A program made the translations under genes and the position numbers. Below are positions 1 to 5,179 of a DNA stretch of 14,848 nt, piece after piece. The DNA lies in NCBI GenBank assembly GCA_024762375.1, contig JANTHQ010000015.1, positions 1-14,848 on the forward strand, in the 5' to 3' direction. Source of the DNA: Anaerolineaceae bacterium. Its GTDB lineage: Bacteria; Chloroflexota; Anaerolineae; 4572-78. Within the stretch, counting starts at the first letter, position 1; every line of letters begins with the position of its first letter. The notes beneath the pieces are model-generated. The model searched no databases. It had not been told where the DNA came from and saw only the letters and a list, made by a program, of their open reading frames with translations.

Positions 1-154
1 CATAGCGTGTATTATACCACATCAAACGAATATCTCAATTGGATTTGCATCAGGATGCGTTTATCCCGGCAGACAATGAAACGTCAACATACCCCGCCGC
101 AAGCGTGCGCGAGATACATTTTTGCATCATTGCCCGTTCATGAAATAAGAAAAT

Positions 155-183
155 TTCCACGAACTCCCATTTTGCGCTACAAT
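155..183 (+). promoter_or_regulatory. Candidate sigma70-type promoter of the sensory operon
   Basis: A -10-like TACAAT lies at 178-183, with a weak -35-like TTCCAC at 155-160 and a 17-bp spacer. Transcription would start near 190 and give a leader of about 55 nt before the lipoprotein start at 246. The -10 is good and the -35 matches the consensus at only three of six positions. This is a pattern call with no other support. Confidence 0.4.
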
Positions 184-213
184 AGTGTTCAAGCGCATCA
201 ATGCAGTATGATC

Positions 214-243
214 ACTCCCGCGCAAATCCGAATGGGAGTTTTT
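214..243 (+). promoter_or_regulatory. Hairpin that hides the Shine-Dalgarno of the lipoprotein gene
   Basis: ACTCCC (214-219) pairs with GGGAGT (234-239) around a 14-nt loop. The right arm contains the GGGAG (234-238) that serves as ribosome binding site for the ATG at 246. A T-run follows directly (239-243), so the structure also looks like a weak intrinsic terminator. A second complementary segment, AACTCCCATT at 162-171, is a perfect 10-bp match to 231-240 but lies upstream of the predicted transcription start. Confidence 0.4.
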
Positions 244-245
244 GC

Positions 246-1190
246 ATGCTTTTTCCACAAAAAACCCGACCATTTTTTCTGTTGACTCTCATCGCGTTGA
301 TTGCGGTGGCAATAACCGGCTGCACCACTGCGCAAGCCGATGCACTGCCCTATATTGATTTAACCCAGCGCGAGCCGCTCCCTTCGGTGGCCGATGCGCA
401 AGTGATTCCGCTGAAATTGGCCGTAGCTGCCATCATTTCGCCGCAAGGGACGGTAGAAAGTTACGGCGATTTAGCCCAATATCTCAGCAAAAAACTCAAT
501 CGCCCCGTCGAGCTGGTACAGCGCCGAACGTATGCCGAAGTGAATGATTTGGTGGCGCAAAATGCCGTCGATTTGGCGTTTGTATGCACCAGCGCCTACA
601 TCGCAGGGCACGATTCATTCGGGATGGATTTGCTGGCTGCCCCCGAAGTCGGCCATCAGCAAATTTATTACTCAATGCTCATCGTTCCCGCCGACAGTAC
701 CGCACAATCCATGGCCGATTTGCAGGGCAAGGTGTTCGCTTTTACCGACCCCATCAGCCACAGCGGCCGAGCGTATCCCACCTATTTAGTGGCGCAACTC
801 GGCAGCACTCCCGAGGCCTTTTTCAGCCGCACCTTTTTTACCTACAGTCACGACAAAGCAATCGCGGCGGTAGCGCAGGGTGTCGCCGATGGGGCAGCGG
901 TGGATAGTTTGGTTCTGAAATATGCGTTGGAACGCGACCCTTCTCTATCCGAAAAAATCAAGGTCATCCACCAGTCGCCACCGTTCGGCATACCCCCGGT
1001 TGTGGTTCCCCCCGATATTTCGCCGCGATTGAAAGCAAAACTCCGAGAAGTGCTGCTTGATATGACCAAAGACCCGGAAGGGGAAAAGATTCTAACGGAA
1101 CTGGGGTTCGACCGGTTTGCGCTGTTGGATGATAACGCATACGAATCAGCCCGCGAAATTATCTCGGTCACGGGGGTGGGCGTGCAGTGA
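246..1190 (+). CDS. PhnD-like substrate-binding lipoprotein, sensory (AioX/TtrS-sensor type)
   Basis: This 314-aa periplasmic solute-binding protein belongs to the phosphate/phosphite/phosphonate-binding (PhnD-like) family. ATG 246 is chosen over the in-frame ATG at 201 because it has a GGGAG site 7 nt upstream and begins directly with a lipoprotein signal peptide: a hydrophobic core at about residues 9-23 and lipobox I-T-G-C with Cys26. Family motifs include GDLAQYLSKKL (74-84), FTDPISHSG (166-174) and an F-G-I-P-P segment near 248-251. No ABC permease or ATPase gene is nearby. Instead the stop codon overlaps the start of a histidine kinase gene by 4 bp, so the protein most likely senses a ligand for that kinase, as AioX does for AioS. 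TtrS carries a related domain fused to its kinase. Cys114, in FVCTSAY, lies in the region expected to line the ligand cleft. The ligand is unknown; an oxyanion of sulfur, selenium or arsenic is the best inference. Confidence 0.88.
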   Translation: MLFPQKTRPFFLLTLIALIAVAITGCTTAQADALPYIDLTQREPLPSVADAQVIPLKLAVAAIISPQGTVESYGDLAQYLSKKLNRPVELVQRRTYAEVNDLVAQNAVDLAFVCTSAYIAGHDSFGMDLLAAPEVGHQQIYYSMLIVPADSTAQSMADLQGKVFAFTDPISHSGRAYPTYLVAQLGSTPEAFFSRTFFTYSHDKAIAAVAQGVADGAAVDSLVLKYALERDPSLSEKIKVIHQSPPFGIPPVVVPPDISPRLKAKLREVLLDMTKDPEGEKILTELGFDRFALLDDNAYESAREIISVTGVGVQ

Positions 1191-2629
1191 GTTTTATCTC
1201 TCTCGACCTAAGCCGTTACCCAACCCTGAATTCCTATCTGCAACATTTATGGACACTGGTTGGCGGTGTCAGCATCCGAACAAAAATTTTGGGGATTGTG
1301 CTGGCACTGACCACCACGCTGGGGTTGGGTGTTACCCTGCAAGTCCGCTCGGTGATGACCCATACCCTTGTGGGCGAACTGGAAGACCGGGGTATCTCTG
1401 TTACCAGCGACTTGGCTGTGCGCAGTGTTGACCCCATTTTGCTGAACGACACCTTTGCACTGTATGAACTACTGAAAGAAACTCGTGCCAACCACCCCGA
1501 TGTCGAATATGCGTTTGTGGTTGACCCGCAAGGGCGCGTGCTGGCGCATACATTCGAAGACGGTTTTCCGACTGCGCTACTGGACACCAATGCGCCCGCC
1601 GCCGATGGCAGCATCCACGATTTTCACTATCGCAGCAACAATGGCCGAATTCACGATTTTGCCGCACCGATTTTTGAAGGGCGTTCCGGTACGGTGCGGG
1701 TGGGTTTGAGTGAAGCGCGGCTGCGAGATGCCATCAATCTGGTCACCAGCCAAATGCTGCTCACCACCGTGTTGGTCGGGCTGGCCGGTATTTTGGCAGC
1801 CACGGCACTCACGTGGCTGCTCACCCGCCCCATTTTGGCGCTGGTTGAAACCACCAAACAGGTGGGACGCGGCGATTTATCTGCCCGTGCGCCCCATTGG
1901 GCAGACGATGAAATCGGTGCGCTGGCAGATACATTCAATCAAATGGTGGGAGATTTGGAAGCAAGTCGTCAAGCAATTATCGAAAAAGAAGCCGCCCGCA
2001 CCCGATTGTTGGGGCAACTGATTAATGCACAGGAAGAAGAACGCCGCCGTATCGCCCGCGATTTGCACGATGATGTGGGGCAATCGCTCACGTCACTGAT
2101 GGTCGGGCTGAAATTATTGAGCCAGTTGGATGATGTCACCGATGCCGGTGAGAAACGTCAGGAATTGCGGCAAATCGCGGCAGAAACATTGGAAAGTGTG
2201 CGATTGCTCAGCCGTCAATTGCGCCCCAGCATCTTGGATGATTTGGGATTGGCTTCTGCGCTCGAACGATATGCCGCGGAATTTTCATCGCACTATCCAC
2301 AACTGAACATTGATGTGCACAGCAATTTGGCGCAACGATTACCCCGCCCCATCGAAACCTCACTCTATCGAATTGTGCAGGAAGCGATGACCAACGCTGC
2401 CCGCCACAGTTCCGCCACCACTGTCAGCGTTCTGTTATCTGAACGCAACGGACACGTGCAAGCCATCATAGAAGACAACGGCACCGGCTTCAATCCCGAA
2501 TATATCCGCCGCACCCGTAACAGTGTCGGTTTGCACAGTATGCAAGAACGCGCCGAACTGCTGGGCGGCACGCTGACCATCGAAAGCAGCACCAAAGGGA
2601 CCACCATTTTTGTGGAGGTGCCACAGTGA
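1187..2629 (+). CDS. Membrane sensor histidine kinase, HAMP + HisKA_3 + HATPase (NarX/DegS type)
   Basis: This 480-aa kinase starts at GTG 1187, which overlaps the TGA of the preceding gene (GTGA), indicating translational coupling. Its layout is: transmembrane helix 1 at about 31-52; an extracytoplasmic domain of about 135 residues that may be Cache-like; transmembrane helix 2 at about 190-212; a HAMP linker to about 262; a HisKA_3 dimerisation helix with EEERRRIARDLHDDVGQ, in which His294 is the expected phosphorylation site; and an HATPase_c domain. The ATPase has an N-box at 397-406 (Asn403), DNGTG at 430-434 and GLHSMQERAELLGG at 448-461. It should phosphorylate the LuxR-type regulator encoded next. 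Because it follows a PhnD-like lipoprotein, its periplasmic domain probably docks with that protein rather than binding ligand itself. The signal is unknown. Confidence 0.93.
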   Translation: MSFISLDLSRYPTLNSYLQHLWTLVGGVSIRTKILGIVLALTTTLGLGVTLQVRSVMTHTLVGELEDRGISVTSDLAVRSVDPILLNDTFALYELLKETRANHPDVEYAFVVDPQGRVLAHTFEDGFPTALLDTNAPAADGSIHDFHYRSNNGRIHDFAAPIFEGRSGTVRVGLSEARLRDAINLVTSQMLLTTVLVGLAGILAATALTWLLTRPILALVETTKQVGRGDLSARAPHWADDEIGALADTFNQMVGDLEASRQAIIEKEAARTRLLGQLINAQEEERRRIARDLHDDVGQSLTSLMVGLKLLSQLDDVTDAGEKRQELRQIAAETLESVRLLSRQLRPSILDDLGLASALERYAAEFSSHYPQLNIDVHSNLAQRLPRPIETSLYRIVQEAMTNAARHSSATTVSVLLSERNGHVQAIIEDNGTGFNPEYIRRTRNSVGLHSMQERAELLGGTLTIESSTKGTTIFVEVPQ

Positions 2630-3285
2630 GCAAAATTCGCGTTTTTCTGGCCGATGACCATGCTGTTTTACGCGCCGGGTTAAAATCACTGCTCAATGCC
2701 GAAGCCGATATGTCTGTGGTGGGAGAAGCCAGCGGCAAAAGCGATTGTCTGTCGAATGCCCTCGTCTTCAAGCCGGATGTAATATTACTCGACATCAATA
2801 TGCCCGGTTGCAACGGGCTGGAACTTATCCCCGAATTGCGCCAAAAACTGCCGGAAAGCCGCATTTTGATTTTAACCATGCACGATGATGCCGGCTATCT
2901 GCGGCAGGCGCTGGCGGCAGGCTGCGCGGGATATGTATTGAAACAAGCCGCCGACACCGAACTGCTTTCGGCCATTCGCACCGTGTACAATGGCGGCGTA
3001 TTTTTGCATCCGACCCACACCAAAATTCTGCTGGAAGATTCGCTGTCCCCTGCCCCGTCCGAAACAGAAGACCCCGATCTATCGCGTTTGAGCGAACGTG
3101 AAACCACCGTTTTGCGGTTAATATCTCTCGGCTACGCGAATAAAGAAATTGCCAAACAGCTTTTCATCAGCGTAAAAACAGTAGAAACCTACAAAGCCCG
3201 TGTCATGGAAAAACTGAACATCTCCAGCCGTGCCGCAATGGTTCGGTTCGCTCTGAAACACGGCCTGCTCGATGATGATATGTAA
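2626..3285 (+). CDS. NarL/FixJ-family response regulator (REC + LuxR-type HTH)
   Basis: This 219-aa regulator starts at GTG 2626, again overlapping the upstream stop as GTGA. The receiver domain spans about residues 4-120. Asp10, Asp11 and Asp56 (LLDINMP) form the acidic pocket and phosphorylation site, Thr84 is the switch residue and Lys106 the conserved lysine. The LuxR-type helix-turn-helix lies at about 150-212 (LSERETTVLRL, then NKEIAKQLFISVKTVETYKARVMEKL). Length and layout are those of NarL, UhpA and TtrR. It is the last gene of the sensory operon, and its obvious target is the promoter at about 3595, upstream of the respiratory operon. The inverted repeat at 3546-3598 is one possible site, but that is not shown. 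The target genes are inferred from position only. Confidence 0.94.
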   Translation: MSKIRVFLADDHAVLRAGLKSLLNAEADMSVVGEASGKSDCLSNALVFKPDVILLDINMPGCNGLELIPELRQKLPESRILILTMHDDAGYLRQALAAGCAGYVLKQAADTELLSAIRTVYNGGVFLHPTHTKILLEDSLSPAPSETEDPDLSRLSERETTVLRLISLGYANKEIAKQLFISVKTVETYKARVMEKLNISSRAAMVRFALKHGLLDDDM

Positions 3286-3305
3286 CCTGAACTCGGAGTT
3301 TCTAC

Positions 3306-3342
3306 CGGAAAGAAAAAACGTCGTTATTTTCCGAAAATTTTT
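3306..3342 (+). terminator. Possible weak terminator after the response regulator
   Basis: CGGAAA (3306-3311) pairs with TTTCCG (3328-3333), and a short T-run follows at 3338-3342 after four A's. The stem is only 6 bp and the loop is 16 nt, so this is a weak candidate. It stands 20 nt after the stop of the regulator gene, where a terminator would be expected. Confidence 0.3.
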
Positions 3343-3346
3343 GGTA

Positions 3347-3427
3347 TGTCATTCCCGCGAAGGCGGGAATCCATAACTTTTCGCAGTGGATTCCGGACAA
3401 TTCGCTGCGCGAATTTCCGGAATGACA
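3347..3427 (+). repeat. 79-bp palindromic MITE/REP-like repeat, copy 1
   Basis: The core is 3348-3426, with ends GTCATTCC and GGAATGAC that pair, plus one further T/A pair outside. Inside are two hairpins. The first is ATTCCCGC-GAAG-GCGGGAAT near the left end. The second is AATTCGC-TGC-GCGAATT flanked by TTCCGGA and TCCGGAA, near the right end. A copy of the same length in inverted orientation lies at 11399-11477. The two differ at 6 of 79 positions, five in the central linker and one in a hairpin loop. The element is non-coding. It resembles the widespread class of small palindromic elements with a GTCATTCCCGCG end; no transposase is present. Confidence 0.85.
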
Positions 3428-3545
3428 AAAACACCGAGCTGAGGTTATGTAGGGGAATTCCCCGACACCCCACGGTTTTTCCCCACAACCCAATTAAAAT
3501 TCGCGGGATTCTCCCGCTACACGCCAACCGGCCATCGTGTTAAAC

Positions 3546-3598
3546 TATATCCGTAAAAGCGATACACATCTCTCCGAGTTTGTGCACCTACGGATATA
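3546..3598. promoter_or_regulatory. Perfect 10-bp inverted repeat overlapping the promoter, candidate operator
   Basis: TATATCCGTA (3546-3555) and TACGGATATA (3589-3598) are exact reverse complements separated by 33 bp. The right arm overlaps the -10 box of the predicted operon promoter and the left arm sits about 50-60 bp upstream of the predicted start. It could bind a dimeric regulator at two sites. Overlap with the -10 favours repression over classical activation. The binding protein is unknown. Confidence 0.45.
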
Positions 3599-3600
3599 AT
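3595..3600 (+). promoter_or_regulatory. -10 box of the respiratory operon promoter
   Basis: A consensus TATAAT lies at 3595-3600. At 17-bp spacing the -35 position reads CTCCGA, which is far from consensus. A perfect -10 with a poor -35 is typical of promoters that need an activator, fitting the response regulator encoded just upstream. The predicted start near 3606 coincides with the beginning of a foldable leader. Confidence 0.5.
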
Positions 3601-3604
3601 TCTA

Positions 3605-3731
3605 TGGTGGCAAACCGCTACCAGTTTTAAGGTGGCCGGGGTAAGCGCGGAAACACACTTGCCTGCCAATTTTCGCAAAGGAGACAGACACCCCGTCTGT
3701 CTTTTTATTTTAAATCACAGGAGAAACAAAT
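3605..3731 (+). promoter_or_regulatory. Structured 5' leader with mutually exclusive stems, candidate riboswitch or attenuator
   Basis: Two GGTGGC copies (3606-3611 and 3631-3636) can each pair with the single GCTACC at 3617-3622. The first copy together with the following AA (3606-3613) can also pair with TTGCCTGCC (3659-3667, one bulge). CTTGCC (3658-3663) can instead pair with GGTAAG (3640-3645). Competing stems of this kind followed by an intrinsic terminator (3682-3711) and then a ribosome binding site are the layout of a transcriptional riboswitch or protein-dependent attenuator. GGGGT (3638-3642) is also complementary to the ACCCC terminator loop. I cannot match it to a known riboswitch class. 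There is no room for another promoter between the terminator and ATG 3732, so the operon depends on read-through. Confidence 0.5.
3682..3711 (+). terminator. Intrinsic terminator in the leader (attenuator)
   Basis: AGACAGAC (3682-3689) and GTCTGTCT (3695-3702) form a perfect 8-bp stem with loop ACCCC, directly followed by a U-rich tract (3702-3711). It lies 20 nt upstream of the rhodanese start codon and downstream of the only visible promoter, so it is read as a conditional terminator rather than the end of an upstream gene. Confidence 0.75.
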
Positions 3732-4412
3732 ATGAAAAAACAATCATGGTTGATTGGACTGATATTGACAGCGATTGTCCTCTCGTTGACGGCTTGTGGC
3801 GGCGCTGCCACACCCGTCGCCACGCCGACCGTTGCCAATAGCAGTGCAAGCGCCGATTACTGGTCGCTGGTGCAGCAGGCACAAGATGCCTACGCCGCCG
3901 CCGATTATGCCGGTGCGCTGGAACTGACACAGCAGGCTATCGCTGCCAACCCCACCGACCCCACCGCTCTGGAACTGTACCGCCAAACCAGCGTCGCCCA
4001 AGCCGGCGATGACTATCTGACCAACCTGCCCGCTCATCGCTACCGGCTGCCGGTAGATGTGTTCGTCCGTGACGAAGTGAATGGCACCAAAGATTGGTTC
4101 ATCATTGATGTGCGCGAACCGGATGAATTTGCCAAAGGACACATTGACGGCGCTATCAACATCCCACTGCGCGATTTGATGAAACATCTGGATGAATTGC
4201 CCAACAGCAAAACTGCCCCAATTTTGTTTTATTGCCACACTCAAAAACGCTCTACCCACGCCGTCGTCATTATGCACGAATTGGGGTTCAGCAAAGCGTA
4301 TCATTTAGAAGGAGGATATGCCGCCTATGAGGATTGGATGAGTAACAATGTTGTTCCCACGCCGGGCCCCACACCCACACCGGGCCCGGAAGAGCCTGAT
4401 TTTGGCTGCTAA
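3732..4412 (+). CDS. Rhodanese-domain lipoprotein with N-terminal TPR-like region
   Basis: This 226-aa protein starts at ATG 3732, with AGGAG at 3719-3723. A lipoprotein signal ends in lipobox L-T-A-C (Cys22), so it is probably anchored on the outer face of the membrane. A low-complexity Ala/Thr/Pro linker is followed by a helical TPR-like segment (about 42-90). The rhodanese domain spans about 105-205, with DVREPDEF (126-133), GHIDGAINIP (136-145) and the active-site loop CHTQKR carrying catalytic Cys168. The tail is Pro-Thr-Gly rich and ends in Cys226. Rhodaneses carry sulfane sulfur as a Cys persulfide. As first gene of a CISM operon it may take up, deliver or detoxify sulfur or selenium at the reductase. 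Respiratory selenite reductase and polysulfide reductase loci are known to include rhodanese genes. It could instead protect against reactive sulfur. Confidence 0.9.
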   Translation: MKKQSWLIGLILTAIVLSLTACGGAATPVATPTVANSSASADYWSLVQQAQDAYAAADYAGALELTQQAIAANPTDPTALELYRQTSVAQAGDDYLTNLPAHRYRLPVDVFVRDEVNGTKDWFIIDVREPDEFAKGHIDGAINIPLRDLMKHLDELPNSKTAPILFYCHTQKRSTHAVVIMHELGFSKAYHLEGGYAAYEDWMSNNVVPTPGPTPTPGPEEPDFGC

Positions 4413-4438
4413 TTCACTATTTTTCGAGGAGGTTATTT

Positions 4439-5161
4439 ATGCCTGTTGTAGTTAATCAATTGGAAAATGCGATAGTCCGCATGATGGATGATTTGGAACG
4501 GGCGTTACAGAAACCGCCATCAGAACGACGCTGGGGAATGGTCATCGACCTGACCAAATGCGTCGCCTGCGATGCCTGTACCGTCTCGTGCAAAGCTGAA
4601 AACAAAACGCCACCGGGAGTAAACTACACGGTGGTTATCAAAGAAGAAGTGGGGACTTACCCCAACGTGCGTTCGACATTTTTACCGCGCCCATGTATGC
4701 ACTGCGAAAACCCGCCGTGTGTGGATGTCTGCCCGGTTAGCGCCACATGGAAAAGCGAAGAAGGCATCGTGGTCATCGATTACGATGTGTGTATCGGCTG
4801 CCGCTATTGTGTGACTGCCTGCCCCTACGGCGCACGCACTTTCGACTTTGGTGAATTTTACACCGAAGGCACACCGATGATTGCGCCATACGAAACTGCC
4901 CCCACCTTTGAATACGGCGAAGAACGCACACGTACCGAAGGCGAATCGCCGATTGGCAACGTCCGTAAATGCAACTTCTGCGTCCAACGGTTACACGAAG
5001 GATTACTCCCCGCTTGCATCAACGACTGCATCGGGCGGGCACGGTACTTTGGCGACTTGAACGACCCCGACAGCTTGGTTTCGGAATTGCTGCGCGAGCG
5101 TTACAGCTTCAAACTAAAAGAAGACCTCGGCACCGACCCGAAAGTATTCTACCTGTCTTAG
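4439..5161 (+). CDS. CISM electron-transfer subunit, four [4Fe-4S] ferredoxin (TtrB/DmsB/NrfC-like)
   Basis: This 240-aa iron-sulfur protein is preceded by GAGGAGG (4426-4432). Sixteen cysteines fall in four canonical groups: 41/44/47/51, 86/89/94/98, 118/121/124/128 and 178/181/193/197. It should therefore carry four [4Fe-4S] clusters passing electrons between the membrane subunit and the molybdenum site. It has no signal peptide of its own, so it is expected to be exported with the Tat-targeted catalytic subunit as a folded complex. The C-terminal LGTDPKVFYL is typical of this subunit family. Gene order iron-sulfur, membrane, catalytic (B-C-A) matches ttrBCA and srdBCA rather than the A-B-C order of psr, phs and dms loci. 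The family assignment is firm; the substrate is not. Confidence 0.95.
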   Translation: MPVVVNQLENAIVRMMDDLERALQKPPSERRWGMVIDLTKCVACDACTVSCKAENKTPPGVNYTVVIKEEVGTYPNVRSTFLPRPCMHCENPPCVDVCPVSATWKSEEGIVVIDYDVCIGCRYCVTACPYGARTFDFGEFYTEGTPMIAPYETAPTFEYGEERTRTEGESPIGNVRKCNFCVQRLHEGLLPACINDCIGRARYFGDLNDPDSLVSELLRERYSFKLKEDLGTDPKVFYLS

Positions 5162-5179
5162 TTGAAAGAGGAGGAACTG

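Larger units (their letters stand above)
3286..3731. other. 446-bp regulatory intergenic region between the sensor operon and the respiratory operon
   Basis: No coding gene is supported here. It contains, in order: a possible weak terminator (3306-3342); a 79-bp palindromic repeat (3348-3426); a perfect 12-bp palindrome GGGGAATTCCCC (3452-3463); a hairpin GCGGGA-TTC-TCCCGC (3503-3517); a 10-bp inverted repeat with an embedded TATAAT (3546-3600); a foldable leader (about 3606-3667); and a strong intrinsic terminator (3682-3711) just before the next gene. Short open frames here are shadows of the repeat. Confidence 0.8.

Noticed and set aside
201..245. Longer start of the PhnD-like lipoprotein at ATG 201
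   Set aside because: It would put 15 polar residues before the lipoprotein signal and place the GGGAG site inside the coding region; ATG 246 fits better.
7..285. 92-aa plus-strand open frame at the left edge
   Set aside because: Overlaps the sensor gene start and the promoter region, has no ribosome binding site and no recognisable family.
3347..3427. CRISPR or integron attC interpretation of the palindromic repeat
   Set aside because: Only two distant copies in opposite orientation, no spacers and no cassette genes or integrase nearby.
3606..3667. GEMM (cyclic di-GMP) riboswitch, suggested by GGCAAACC at 3609-3616
   Set aside because: The downstream conserved parts (GAAA tetraloop, GACGCAAAGCC and GCCGG segments) are missing, so the match is a short coincidence.
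3606..3712. Moco riboswitch upstream of a molybdoenzyme operon
   Set aside because: Position would make sense, but the leader is shorter and I cannot align it with the conserved Moco motif. A covariance-model search would settle it.
3744..4304. 186-aa minus-strand open frame opposite the rhodanese gene
   Set aside because: Antisense shadow of a gene with clear lipobox and rhodanese motifs; no family features in the translated frame.
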